From the NCBI GenBank assembly GCA_963678675.1, contig OY783191.1, positions 17,141,096 through 17,205,095 on the forward strand: a stretch of 64,000 bases of DNA, in the 5' to 3' direction. A program made the position numbers and the translations under genes. How positions within the stretch are numbered: the first letter of the stretch is position 1; every line of letters begins with the position of its first letter. This DNA comes from Xiphydria camelus. Its lineage: Eukaryota; Arthropoda; Insecta; Hymenoptera; Xiphydriidae. The notes under the pieces are model-generated. The model worked only from the letters and a program-made list of their open reading frames with translations, did not search any database and was not told where the DNA came from. Shown in pieces: positions 11,420-22,611 of the stretch.

Positions 11420-11636
11420 GAGTCCAAGAACAGTATAAGTCCAAAAAGATAGTTTTAGGAAAACATGAAAAAACATAATAACTTCACAATGAGTGAAGTT
11501 ACGGTGTTGGCCATCATATAAAAGTTGTGATAGTTTTTTAGGTAAATGATAATTGAAAATAAAAAATCCGAAAAAATCACTCCCCTCCAAGCTATAGAAG
11601 AAAAAAAATGTATGGACTTGTACTGTTCTTGGACTC
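11420..11636. mobile_element. Short MITE with 24-bp TIRs
   Basis: GAGTCCAAGAACAGTATAAG at 11420 is inverted at 11613-11636 (TGGACTTGTACTGTTCTTGG then ACTC), differing at one or two positions. Length is 217 bp with no coding capacity. It sits in the presumed Asator intron. Superfamily unassigned. Confidence 0.75.
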
Positions 11637-12065
11637 GTCTTTTTTTTTCTGCTTTTTTTAATTTGTATGTATGATAAGCTCTTGAAAACTGTAATGGAGG
11701 ATGCTAAGCACGTGAAAATATTTTATTAAGTAAATTTAACAAAAATTTTAATTACAGAAATATTAGATTGTCAACTTAGTTATCAGGATCTTCATTTGCG
11801 TAACTTTGTTTCTAGGAAGTCATATGATAGTAAAACTCCAGTGTTTCATCGTTAATACACTTCATGACTTTTTTAATATCAATGATCTTCTTATGACTGA
11901 TAGGAGCCGGTTCTTGACATGCACGTTCTTTTGGCAAAGCAGGACTTGGTTTGTTTTGTTTGAGGAGCTTAAAGGTATAAGAAACAAAACCATCTATATA
12001 TTCATAGGTTGTAACATATTCTGGTGATGAACTATCATAAACGAACTGCCTATCTCTGTCTCTCC
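11637..12065. other. No gene seen
   Basis: AT-rich, with no supported ORF or repeat. Confidence 0.3.
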
Positions 12066-12282
12066 GACCGATTTGGTATAAGTGGGTTTTTTGGGTCGCT
12101 GATCATGAATCTGAAATCAGATTTCAAAAATTCAAAATTTTCCAAATTTAGCACGAATCCGTCAATTTTCGAAAATTTCGTCCGCCATATTGGATCCGCC
12201 ATCTTGAATTTTTGAAACCTGAAACCAGATTCGCGATCAGCGACCCAAAAAAACCCCTATACCGTATTTGGTTTAAAATGAA
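12066..12282. mobile_element. Palindromic MITE, family G copy 1
   Basis: GGGTTTTTTGGGTCGCTGAT at about 12083 is inverted at about 12236-12256 (ATCAGCGACCCAAAAAAACC). Between them are paired ATTTCAAAAATTC and CGCCATATTGGATCCGCCAT blocks. The same family forms the array at 26340-26985 and a half copy at 57635-57717. Ends read TTGGTATAAG and TATACCGTATTTGG. No coding capacity. Confidence 0.8.
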
Positions 12283-12615
12283 TGAGCCATTAAGAATTTT
12301 GTCCTAATTCAAGGAAATTTCCCACTGTGCTCCGCTGACCATAAAGGTCACACGAAAAAAAATGGTCAAGGACATATGTGAATGTGAAATTTCCCGAGCT
12401 TTTCATTTCCGATATCAAAAATAGGGGTTCGTATTTAAAAAGATCAATTTGACCTTGATATGACCTTGAAAGTCATGGTCAAGGTCAAATCCAATACGAC
12501 CATTGGGTAGCCAGGGAAAAATCCTAAAAGTTTTGCATTAAACATTTTTCTCTAAAATGATTTCCCGCTGAGATAATCAGCCGTACCGGGACTTTTTGAA
12601 GACCCTGTATAGTGG
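12283..12615. repeat. GGTCAAGGTCA-rich repeat and transposon-like terminus
   Basis: Multiple GACCTTGA and TGGTCAAGGTCA blocks occur in both orientations (12350-12490). The segment ends with GGGACTTTTTGAAGACCCTG followed by TATA at 12593-12615, which looks like a DNA-transposon end of the TACAGGGTNTTCAAAAAGTC type. The partner end was not found. Confidence 0.4.
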
Positions 12616-12833
12616 TTAGTATATAGTCTGCATGTGTATGCGTCTGTCGCCATGCAGCCCGGTGTGCCGACCGTAATATGTGTGGTCGTTGTTTGGTATA
12701 TGTGTGTGGGGGCTCGCCTTGCCTCGACAGTCAGTTGTAGTTTCAACGTTGTACGGACCTAATCTAGTAGTACCAATTATACGAAGTGATAACCGCCAAT
12801 TTTGTAGTGTGACAAAGAACCTTCCCAAAAATC

Positions 12834-12847
12834 TGGTGCCGAAACCC
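12834..12847 (+). other. Candidate primer-binding site of the BEL/Pao element
   Basis: TGGTGCCGAAACCC looks like a complement of a tRNA 3' end directly after presumed LTR sequence. The LTR cannot be confirmed because no second copy exists in the window, so this is tentative. Confidence 0.4.
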
Positions 12848-14204
12848 ATATACTGAACGTAATAATTCTAAAAGTTCACACGCGTAAACAAAAAGTGAGT
12901 GGAAAAATTCAAGATCGCAACGTGGTCAGCGAATTTCAACGGTCGCAACGTGGTCGGCGAATGTCAACGTATAATTGGGAAAAAAGTGTCGCATCCATTC
13001 CAAGCTGCTCTAGTTGCATGAAAAGCATCTTCAAGGCAGTAACGACGGAATAACGAGCGACGAGGCATAATAGTACAACATCATACATAAGTCGTTTCAA
13101 TTTATCATTATTATTACCTCACAAGTATATATAAGTCGTATTATAGCGTTGCCAATTTATTGAAATGAAACTTCTTTACGCTCGGTAGGATAAGTTCAGC
13201 TCTTTTGGCGAGTGCGGCTGTTAACGAAATAATGAAACCAATGGAGGGGAACAGCCTCAGAAGACGGATAGAGGAGAAAGGGAATATCGAACGTCCCACT
13301 CCTTACTCACGCTCTCTCTCTCTGGCAAGCGTTAGTAAAGCGAGACTACACCGTTTCATTTCTCCGCCCCCGTCCCACTCTTTAGCCACATTCTGTCTCA
13401 TGCTTCGCGCTCTTTCTCTGTAGCAAGCGTCAGCGAGGACGAAGAAGCATTTCAGTTCTCTTGACGCCATAAAGCGCGTGGTTAAAACCATTAACCGTTT
13501 GCGCTCGAGCCGATTTTGTCAAGAGCGAATCAGCAGCTTGAGGATTCGCGAAGCGTTTTGTGAAGGAGACGAGGAGGAAAACAACGCGAACACACGAAAA
13601 TAGATATATTCAAAAGGATATGGAATACATATGCATGGAGAGCGATCTCAACTCCTCGAAACCAAGCGAACGAATGTGCACGCTGCAGCTTCGCTGCCAC
13701 ATCGTCAATGCATCGACCGATTGTAGCCGAGGCATACCATAAATCTATGGTCCCTATCCTCTCTGCAGGCCCCTAAACGCGACGAGGTTAAACAGTTTCG
13801 GCATCGAGGACCAAGACCCTCGAGTTCCTCCATGAATCGGGCTCATAAAGCCATTAACCGTTTGCGCTCGGGCCGATTTTTCGATGAAAATGATATTCAT
13901 TCGAATCGAATAAATGAGCTCTTAGGACTATCGAAAAATACGTTCATTTTGTTCAATCGAGTAAATTTTTTTCTAAGTAAACTCTCTACATTCCAATAAT
14001 CAGAGAAATACAGTAACCCAGCACCAGTTCGTTTGTAATAGCTCCGGATTAGTGAAATTCTACTGTATTAGTAAAACTCTCTCGAAGTTTTACAGCAGTG
14101 CGGATCACGATTCGCTCGTCTTATAAGTACTTCTATGCAGCTGGCAAGTTCGAATATAATGACACGTTTAATTCCTACTACCTCCTCTGTGCGAAGAAAA
14201 AAAA
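12848..14204. other. BEL/Pao leader plus two piggyBac-like ends
   Basis: No ORF is supported. The sequence TTAACCGTTTGCGCTCG followed by (A/G)GCCGATTTT occurs twice in the same orientation, at 13491 and 13854. A TTAA boundary followed by CC is typical of piggyBac ends, so these may be two ends of small elements. The 13160-13175 sequence ATGAAACTTCTTTACGCTC resembles the GAAGTGAAACTTCTTTGCT ends seen at 35156 and 41345. Confidence 0.4.
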
Positions 14205-14416
14205 CCAAAACGTGTGGCCGCCACACGCGGAAGAAGTGAAACTTCGATACCAATTTCTCTGAATTTGATTCCGGTGGTATTAGTTTCAATTGGCTCTACA
14301 AAGAAGCACTGTAAAAGACTTGTATAGAGCCAATTGAAACTAATACCACCGGAATCAAATTCACAGAAACTGGTATCGAAGTTTCACTTCTTCCGCGTGT
14401 GGCGGCCACACGTTTT
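14205..14416. mobile_element. Palindromic MITE, family E copy 1
   Basis: A near-perfect hairpin. ACGTGTGGCCGCCACACGCG at 14210 onward, followed by GAAGAAGTGAAACTTCGATA, is inverted at 14374-14413. The arms also pair through the TTTGATTCCGGTGGTATTAG region, leaving a loop of about 30 bp. Related copies are at 37370-37577 and 39690-39882. It lies in the leader of the BEL/Pao element. Confidence 0.9.
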
Positions 14417-14736
14417 TTCTGATCAAGAGTCATACCGATCATTTAACCTTCCACGATTAATACACGGTGTTCCGAACTGTCGTTAACGTTAATTTATATA
14501 ACGTACCTATAAATTGAATTTGATAATAATAACGTAATTCAATTTGATATTAATTTGTCGTATAATAACAGTGCACGTCAATATCCATGGTCGTAGGAAC
14601 AAAATCTTATTAAATTTATATTCTAATAAGACTCTTCGTGTTTAATTGAGAAAATGTCCACCCTCTCGAGCAAAGTATTGTGGAAAGCAGAAGGTTGTCG
14701 GGGCTCATCCTACGTACCAAAATCAACATTGGCAAA

Positions 14737-15903
14737 ATGGGAAGGGTAAACTTAACCACAGTCGTGTTGCAAAATAAAAAAAAGGTGCTCGACAACTACT
14801 GGTAGGAATTCCTGACACTTGATCGAAGACTCACGGTATTCAGGGAGATTAAATCATCTGCGTATGTCACGGAAAACATATTTGATATCACCGAGGATGG
14901 TTATTTCGAAGTGGCAGACTACATCGACCAACAATTGGCAAATTTGAATGCTGCAACGGTTCCGGATCCTCACAGTCCTGGAACTTCAGGACTTCAATTT
15001 CCAGTTACGGCATCGGCACGACTACCGAAACTTGATATTCCAACGTTTTCTGGCAATTTATTGGAATGGGAAAGCTTCAGGGATCAGTTCGAATCTATGG
15101 TACACGACATTCCAACAATACCAGAGGTACAAAAAATGATTTATCTGCAACGACATATAAAAGGTGATGCAGCAGCGCTCCTAAAAAATACACCCTTAAC
15201 GGCGAACAATTATCAAGGGACTTAGAGGTCTTTAGAGAATCGATACGGAAAAAAAAGGCTATTATCGCAGCATCATATGGCAAGCTTAGTGGATCTTCCA
15301 TGCGCTTCTACCCAATCATCGGCAGAAATCAAGCGACTTATTGATTTTTTCCAACAAACAATTCGTTCATTCGGGTCACTAGCAAAGCCTGTTGAACAAA
15401 GGGATGAATGGTTCGTCTTTCTACTATCGAGAAAACTGGACCAAGCAACAAAGTTAGACTGGGAGAAGTCCTTGATCGACAACACGGCCGTTCCACAGTT
15501 CAAAGAGCTTATTACGTTCCTGGAAAACAGACAACAGGCGTTGTCATCTTGCATTAATCCTGTACCCGAATCAAAAGAACAGAAAGGCAAGCGCACCACC
15601 GTCAGTCAGGTGAATTCAGAAGATGGAAAGAAAAAATCACCACTCCAATGTCCACTGTGCTCAAAGCCACACCTCATATGGCAATGCAGTAGCTACAGCA
15701 AAATGTCAGACGCGGAAAAAAAGGACACAGCCAAAGGTAAGAAACTCTGTTCGAACTGTTTAATGCCCGGACATAAGTCAGCGGCTTGTAAAAGTAAATG
15801 GCGTACATGCTGTGTTCGTCGTAGCATTACACGACTCTACACAACAGTTACTCGACTGAATTGCCAGTCCCTAAGGGACAAAGGAAATCTGCACCCAAAG
15901 TAG
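14737..15903 (+). pseudogene. BEL/Pao gag (broken)
   Basis: The frame starts at ATG 14737 (MGRVNLTTVV), hits an in-frame TAG near 14803, continues through LPKLDIPTFSGNLLEWESF (the conserved BEL gag region) and stops again at 15223-15225. It then resumes in the same frame through 15903. Cys/His knuckles CPLCSKPHLIWQC and CSNCLMPGHKSAAC mark the nucleocapsid part. Gag packages the element RNA in particles. Stops and the later frameshift make this copy inactive. Confidence 0.88.
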
Positions 15904-16021
15904 TAAATCAAGTAAATGCGCAAGACTCATCGGATGAGGAGCAATCTTCAAGTGCATCTGTAGCAGTAGTCAATCATGCCAAGTTGTACTACTTGCAACA
16001 GCACGTATTGTCATTGCCTCA

Positions 16022-16834
16022 GGTGATGGCAACTCCTGTTGTGTCAGGGCACTCCTGGACACTGGAGCCGATACCTCACTCATCTCTGAATGGGCTGCTC
16101 AGGCATTAAAGTTAAAGCGAAAAAAGGCTTTAACCATAATATCGAGCTTCGATGGCACAGAGGTCGCTAAAGCAAGCAGCGCAGTCAACGTGTCAGTCGA
16201 ATCTTGTACAGATCGAGATTTCTTGATTAACCTCACAGCATTGGTAGTCAAAAAGCTATCTAACGCACTACCATCACAAAGGATTGCATCAAGAAATTTG
16301 CATCACTTAAAAGGCATTAAACTGGCTGATCCAACATTTGCAACTCCATCTCAAATAGATCTCTTGTTAGGAGCAGACGTCTGCGGACAGCTATTCCTCA
16401 ACGATCGCATCGAGGGTCCTCCAGGGACACCTATAGCATATGAGACACCATTAGGATACGTACTCATGGGACCAGTTCACGGGAAAAATGGCCGTGACTC
16501 GTCGCAATGCTCTCGTGTCGTATCCAACCGCATTCAAATGATGGAAGAACTCAACAACAACTTCAAACGGTTCTGGGAGGTGGAAAAATTCAGTAACCTT
16601 GAAATCCCAACCCCAGAGGAAAAAGGTTGTGAAGAACAGTATATTACAACACACAAGAGGCTCAAAGATGGTCGCTACAAAGTTCGTCTACCGCTCAAGC
16701 CACAGGCCCACGAGTTACTTGGCGAATCGCGCTCCAAGGCGCTAGCACAATATCTTGCCTCAGAGTTCAAAATTAAAAATATCCTACACCCTCATCTAAG
16801 TATCAAGATTGTATGGAAGAGTATAGATCCTTAG
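16022..16834 (+). pseudogene. BEL/Pao aspartic protease and pol start
   Basis: Reading from GGT 16022 gives ALLDTGADTSLISEW, the DTGA catalytic motif of a retropepsin-like protease, then the downstream domain with DLLLGADVCGQL and TPLGYVLMGPV. FWEVE and the region before RT follow in the same frame until the stop at 16834. A frameshift separates it from gag. The protease matures Gag-Pol in intact elements. Confidence 0.88.
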
Positions 16835-16899
16835 GTCACATGCATGAAGTCAGTGACCCCAAGAAAATTGCTTAGCAATCGTACTTTATTCCACATCAT

Positions 16900-17375
16900 G
16901 GAGTAATAAAGAAGAACGATCCAAGAAAGAAGATTTGGGTGGTGTTTAATGCATCGCAAAAGACAAGCAGCGGGTGTTCACTAAACTCGTTGATGTATCC
17001 TGGACCGAAATTGCAGTCGGACATATGGCTAATCCTCACTAGGTGGCGACTATTCAAGGTCGGAGTCACAGCATTGTCAAGATGTACCGACAAATATTAG
17101 TCCACGAAGATAATCGGCCGTTCCAACGAATACTATTCAGATTTAATTCATCTGAGGAGATAAAAACATTTGAATTAAATACTGTCACTTATGGACTCAC
17201 AGCAATTCCATTCCTTGCATTAAGGGTACTTAAGCAGCTCGTCGCAGATGAAGGCTCCAAATACAAAATCGCAGCAAACATCGTCAGCACAGGAAGTTAC
17301 GTTGATGATTTCTTCTTCGGAGCTGACACAGTTGATGATGCTTTGATTGCCAAACAACAGCTCATAACTTACTAA
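16900..17375 (+). pseudogene. BEL/Pao reverse transcriptase (broken)
   Basis: Pieces in different frames: KKIWVVFNASQK near 16926, MYRQILVHEDNRPFQRI near 17083, TVTYGLTAIPFLALR near 17185 and the catalytic YVDDFFFGAD near 17299. YVDD is the metal-binding motif C. At least two frameshifts and the stop at 17375 disrupt it. Confidence 0.88.
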
Positions 17376-17382
17376 ATCAATC

Positions 17383-18477
17383 ATGCTACCACTGGCAAAG
17401 CGATCATCCAATTATCTGGAATTATGCCCAGATAATGAGGCTATACCAAGGAGGATAAAACTGGAAGAAACTCTACAGACACTTGGACTCATCTGGACGC
17501 CACCAACTGACGCATTCTCGATCCAAGTCAACGACTCAACTACTCGGTGCCAACGGAATACGAAAAGGACAATACTATCCAGCGTATCGAAACTGTTCGA
17601 TCCTCTAGGTTGGTTCGCTCCAGTACTCATCACCGCAAAGGTTATTAATCAAGACCGTTGGATCACTGAATTGGATTGGGATGATCCCGTGTCGACGAAG
17701 CTAGATGAGATTCCGTGCAAATATCGAAAGAATCCGGCCAAAGTTGAACAAATTATAAGAATCGCAGAACAATGGAGGAGGTTTAAGGACAACTTGCCCA
17801 AACTTGAGAAACTTTCGATTCCCCGTTGGGCTTGCACATCACAAAAAGCTGTCGTCCACATTAATGCATTTTCAGATGCGTCTGAAAGGGTATACGCCGC
17901 AGTCATATACAATATGTTATATGCAAAATCAATCATCAACCTTGCTAGTCAGCAAATCAAAAGTGGCTCCAATCAAAGGCATGGTGGTACCGAATATTCC
18001 ACGACTCGAGCTATGTAGAGCACTACTGCTCATAAAATTGCTACAGAAGGTACTAACTAGACTAGAGCTTGATTGTCCGATTCACGCCTGGACGTACGCC
18101 AAAGTAGTACTAGCTTGGTTGAAAAAACACCCGACAACATGGAAACCATTTGTAGCTCATCGTACCGCAACGATCCAATCCGCCTTCTCACCAGAGATAT
18201 AGGGACATGTGTCTACACATGAAAATCCCGCAGATGCAGCCACTCGTGGAATGTCTCCAAAGAAATTAAAGGATTATCAACTGTGGTGGCATGGCCCAGA
18301 ATGGATCACCAAGTCAATAAATCACTGGCCTCAGGTCACGGAAGAGTTGACAGAATGTCAAGAAGAACGTCGAACAATCCACGTAGTTCAATCAACAGAA
18401 CCAGAATGGGACTTATTAACACGATTTTCGTCGTTGACAACCTTAATACGCACTGTTAGAGCGAAGGCTCGTGTATA
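17383..18477 (+). pseudogene. BEL/Pao connection and RNase H region
   Basis: LDPLGW-type text (LFDPLGWFAPVLI) follows RT as in BEL elements. AFSDASERVYAAVIY near 17868 and PRLELCRALL near 18000 carry RNase H acidic residues, and NPADAATRGMSPKKL near 18224 is the conserved end of this region. Frames switch near 17930 and 18200. The segment ends abruptly at 18477 where a TIR element is inserted. Confidence 0.82.
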
Positions 18478-18606
18478 CCCCCCTCCCCCCCACCCCGTAG
18501 GAATTTCTGACTCACATATTTTTTTGTTGGTATTGCCATGTAGTTTAAGGTTTTAATTGTTTGCCTCTTGTCAATTACAGCATGTCCCGGAAAAACGTGG
18601 AAAACT

Positions 18607-18665
18607 ACAGTGTTCCGTCGCCCTGAGCGACGGAATTCGGAAGGTCGATTCATACCCCTTAATAG
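18607..18665 (+). repeat. Shared module TGTTCCGTCGC...GACGGAATT (copy 1)
   Basis: TGTTCCGTCGCCCTGAGCGA is followed by CGGAATTC and GATTCATACC. Close versions occur at 22450, 59152 and 63597, and the first part at 35421 and 41045 (inverted). It lies between the left TIR and the coding remnant. Confidence 0.6.
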
Positions 18666-18759
18666 CGTCTGTAGATGACAAGTTCCAAGTTCTAGAAATT
18701 CTATTGACATCACAGTAGAACAGACAATCAATTGATATACCAAATGTACCGGCGGCATA

Positions 18760-20499
18760 GTGGGTTACAGCAGAAATTTCCGGGCATATGCACGATGGTG
18801 TATTACAAGGTATGAACGTGCTAAATATGTAGAATCGGTGGAAGAAGATTTACTCAATGTATATATTCTGGGGAAAGCTGCCTACAACACTTTCCTACAA
18901 GACAGATTTATTTTAAAGAATAAAAAATTTCATGAACCACTGAAGAGACAAAAGCTTAAAAGTTTTAAGAGTATTCAAGAGAAGATAATTGCTACGTCCT
19001 CTCAAAACAGATTAGTTGAGATAAGAGCAGAAAGAAATATTTTTGATCGAGCTTTGCTCCTGTCCCAGAACGTCAAATTAGCCTAGAGATGCTGTTATCC
19101 TATCCATTAGGACCAGTACCATGGGCATTAGCAACTGCTGATGGGTGTCCTACAAAAACAGACAAGACCAAACTACTCCATGCTTTGGAGATCAAGGGTG
19201 CGGTAAGTGAACCTCCTAAGGTTGAAGAATGCATTTATATGATTGATGGCATGGCTTACTTTCAAGCTCTCAGTAATATTCCAGAAACCTTTGGTGAGCT
19301 CGCCGAGATAGTCTTAAGCCGCTTTCCAAAATGTAAGAGGATAGATTTCGTGACGGATACTTACGCAGATGTATCTATTAAAAACACTGAGGAACTAAGA
19401 AGGGGTCGTGGAGATACCTAAGACCAAGATTCCTCGGGATTGGAAAAAATTCCTCAGTAATGGCAAAAACAAGGAACAACTTGTCAACCTTCTACATAAT
19501 GAATGGAAACAAGACATATATGCCCATTATTTTCATGGTAGAAATCTTTACTCATCACACATAATGATCAGTGCATGTTGTTTACTAGCGAAGACGGTTC
19601 AACTGTGAATTATATGATACAAGAAGAGCTATGCTCTTCACAAGAGGAGGCGGATACTAAAATTACATTACATTGCTTTCATGCTTCTCAATCCTGTCAA
19701 GACAATTTGCCTATCAGAATTAGATCACCAGACACAGATGTTTTTATGTTGTTGTTAAGTTACGCCAACGAAATTGAAAACGTGTTACTGTTTGATACAG
19801 GAACTAGAAACAAACGCAGGGTCATTAATGTCACCATCATTTCTCGGGATTTAGGTGTAGCAACGAGCCATGCTATGTTGAATATGCATGCATTATCCGG
19901 ATGCGACACTACCAGTTCATTTGTTCGTCATGAAAAGTTGTCAGTAAAATCTCAATTGGAAGTTTTCGAAATTCGTGCCTATATCCTTAGATCATTAGGA
20001 TCATCACTTACAATTACAGACATGTTACAGACAGGCCTAGAGGAGTTCGTCTGTTGCTTGTACAGTGATAAGGAATACACAGATATAAATAAGCGCTACG
20101 GTACGATTTGTTCACATAAAAATACTCTCCCACAATGACATTTGCATTGCCAAATACACAAGGTGTCGAATTGAGTCTACTACCTCATTGCAAAGCTTCA
20201 CTTGAAAAGCACATCAGTCGTGCAAACTACCAGTGCCTCAATGGATAGATATATGGGGATGGGAAGTTATATGGAACAATGCACATGTCGCTAAATCCAT
20301 ACTACCAACTACAGTGGGACATGGCTGGAAGATGGAGAATGGACAACTGAAATTTGATTGGATTAAAGGGGATCCGTTGCCGCACAAATTAACCGACGTT
20401 ATGGAAAGCTTTCATCTAGATGAGTTTGAAGATGGAGATGATCCAGAAGTAGTTAACTTAGCCGATATAGTACATGAGGATGAAGAAGGAGACTGCTGA
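18760..20499 (+). pseudogene. XPG/PIN-like nuclease gene (broken)
   Basis: Five overlapping frames form one protein. LGPVPWALATADG lies near 19110, IDGMAYFQAL near 19242, RIDFVTDTYADVSIKN near 19342, EEADTKITLHC near 19645, SPDTDVFMLLLSY near 19728 and SGCDTTSSFVRHEK near 19899. The spaced acidic motifs (D, EEAD, DTD) followed by GCDTTS resemble the nuclease core and helix-hairpin of FEN1/XPG enzymes; this is my inference from motif order. The C-terminus (20233-20499) is acidic and lacks the CXC zinc-binding tail seen in the relative at 22612. Frameshifts near 19060, 19410, 19590 and 20140 inactivate it. Family members are common in invertebrate genomes. Confidence 0.7.
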
Positions 20500-20904
20500 T
20501 TACAGATGCTGTTATAAAATGAAATACTCTTATTTGATTTTGAGGTTGAAAGTCAATTTTCATTATTATAACTAGAATGTTTTCGTTTATATTCACATAA
20601 TGAGAATTTTGTGTTAAGGTTCATATTTACAATAAAAAATGGAAGAATATGTAACTAAAAACTCAGGGAAGAATTCCTGCACAAAATATTATTTATAAAC
20701 ATACCTTCTTCAACGAAAAATTGTAATGAAATGAGAATTAATTGAAAAAGAGTCATTTTCTCCGTGTTTTCGTGGTTTTTCATGTTTTTTCGGGATATGC
20801 TGTAATTGACAAGAGGCAAACAACTAAAACCTTAAACTAGATGGCAATACCAACAAAAAAATATGTGAGTCAGAAATTCCCACGGGGGGGGGGGAGGGTT
20901 TCAT

Positions 20905-21185
20905 ATTGGTAGCTCATGGTCTATGTTGCCTACATAACTCGCTTTACATCAAATGCAAGATCGAGGTCATTCTGCAACAGCTGCAACACTCAATCGTCAA
21001 CGAAACAAAGTTCATCAGATATCAAGCCACTTTCAGGCGAAGAATACCAACGAGCGTTAATAATACTCACCCGAGTATCTCAAATGCACCATTTCAAGGA
21101 TGAAACCATCTGTTTATCACAGTCAAAACCAGTGAAGAGCACGTCATCAATTCTCAGACTAATAGTCCAGGTGTCAGAGACTTAA
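20905..21185 (+). pseudogene. BEL/Pao region before integrase
   Basis: After the inserted element the BEL reading resumes with AYITRFTSNARSRS and then PLSGEEYQRALIILTRVSQM, the segment that precedes the integrase zinc finger in BEL elements. The element breaks off at about 21185 with no integrase core. This confirms that 18478-20898 is an insertion. Confidence 0.65.
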
Positions 21186-21189
21186 AAAT

Positions 21190-21419
21190 TGGAAATAGAA
21201 AAAAAATTGCGACAAAAAGCTGTTTTTTTTAATTTCTTCGTCATTATGTAAGTAATAAATATTACAAAAATGGATACACAAATTCCACCCGGAACATGTT
21301 TTTTAAACAATTTGAATTGACAATTTTTAGGTTTTTTGAGGAAATCTCGGAAACTATGAGTTTAATGGAAAAAATGGGTATTAGAAAATTGTTCCTTATG
21401 AAATTTGCAACAAAATAGT
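21190..21419. other. No gene seen
   Basis: AT-rich sequence between the BEL remnant and the next repeat. Confidence 0.3.
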
Positions 21420-22170
21420 TATTTTCGATACGAGTGCGTGAAGCGCATGTTCTTAATGAGTGTGAAGTTTGCCTCTCAAACTCGCAATCACACTCGTTAA
21501 AAACAGCGCGAGACGCACGAATATCGAATTTGACTTTTTGTCACCAAAGTGTCAAAACCGAGGTTGGAGCGTGGGAGCGGACGGGGTCCGGGGAGGGGTT
21601 GGGGGGGTCCCCCCCCCCCAAAAAAAAAAGATCATAAAACATATTTTTTAAAGAAAAGAAAGAAAAAGATCAACACATTGAAAGAGTTAGAGTAAAATTG
21701 TAAACTTTTATCAATACAAACAAAAATTAAATATGCATTTTTGGACAACAACAAAAATCAACAAATTCATAGTTGGACACTGATAAGCAATAATGTGTCA
21801 ACCAACACTGGTTCCATTGTTGAATAAAATCGGGATCCATTGTCACGAGTTTTTATTTATTTCACACTATAAAACTACAATTCACCGTTTTGTGGTTATG
21901 TGTACCGGCTTTCTGTCTCACCGTTTTGAGGTTATGTGTACCGGCTTTCTGTCAACTGTGCAGTCTCTCGGCGCATGCGCAGTGTTGGACATTCGGTTGG
22001 ATTCACTGACTGCTAACTTCACAACTATTTCTCCAGTGCAGAAAACAGTGTTCACGCACTGCGCAGGTTGTTCACACACTGAGCAGCTTCAGTGCGTGAA
22101 ACACGATTTCACAAGTGTCGAGGACGAATGAAAAATCGAGGTTTTTGACACTGGGTGACAAAAAATGTAT
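21420..22170. mobile_element. Family I element, copy 1
   Basis: The left end carries a hairpin-like block (GAGTGTGAAGTTTGCC paired with AATCACACTCGTT) and then TTTTTGTCACCAAAGTGTCA. The latter is inverted at about 22143-22160 (TTTGACACTGGGTGACAAAA). Copies lie at 34550-34735 (left part only) and 48430-48718 (complete, short). The interior repeats TTATGTGTACCGGCTTTCTG and has several GCGCA-rich blocks. No ORF supported. Confidence 0.7.
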
Positions 22171-22449
22171 TACAGTTTTGCCCCCCGCCCCGTATTTTTT
22201 GAGTTATGAGCTTATTATTTAAGTACTCCACGACTTTGCGCTGAGCATGTTACTATCAAGCGACATTCTTTGAATTTTAAATTGTGCGTGGTATTTAAAT
22301 TTAAATTTTACCGTATTTTAATGAGTTTTTGAGCAACATTATATTAGTTTGATAATCCTATAAAAAAAATACTTTTACATTTAAAAAATACATTTATTGA
22401 ATAGTTATTTTGAACAGTATGAAGCAAACTGCCTCGAAGGAAACACGGT
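22171..22449. other. No gene seen
   Basis: AT-rich; no repeat recognised. Confidence 0.3.
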
Positions 22450-22512
22450 TTGTTCCGTCGCAACAGACGGAATTTGACACATCGGTTCATACCGCTCGAT
22501 ATCATTGCAATC
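22450..22512 (+). repeat. Shared module TGTTCCGTCGC...GACGGAATT (copy 2)
   Basis: TTTGTTCCGTCGCAACAGAC is followed by GGAATTTGACAC and CGGTTCATACCG. It lies upstream of a second XPG-like remnant, as copy 1 does, but here next to the middle of the gene. Confidence 0.6.
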
Positions 22513-22611
22513 TAAGTGAAGCATTAATTTATAATTAATCCCATGAACGGTCACAATGACAAGGCAAGCGGTCTGTTTCTTCTTTACAACCCTACCTGCT
22601 GTTCCTACATG

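Larger units (their letters stand above)
18478..20898. mobile_element. TIR element encoding an XPG/PIN-like nuclease
   Basis: TIRs of about 115 bp at 18478-18597 and 20783-20898 share over 90 percent identity: C-rich tips, then GAATTTCTGACTCACATATT and TTGCCTCTTGTCAATTACAG. The element splits the BEL/Pao pol gene. Its only coding remnant is the XPG/PIN-like gene at 18760-20499, and no classical DDE transposase is visible. The Academ superfamily of DNA transposons is known to encode XPG nucleases, so an Academ-like assignment is plausible but inferred. No target duplication could be defined because the tips are poly-C. Confidence 0.75.
12834..21185 (+). mobile_element. Decayed BEL/Pao LTR retrotransposon
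   Basis: Gag, protease, RT, RNase H and the start of the integrase region follow in BEL/Pao order on the plus strand from about 14737 to 21185, all with stops or frameshifts. A TGGTGCCGAAACCC sequence at 12834-12847 is a candidate primer-binding site after a presumptive 5' LTR (12620-12833, limits unclear). The leader is expanded by other insertions (14205-14416 and possibly 13490-13860). A 2.4 kb TIR element interrupts it at 18478-20898. The integrase core and 3' LTR are missing. Confidence 0.85.
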
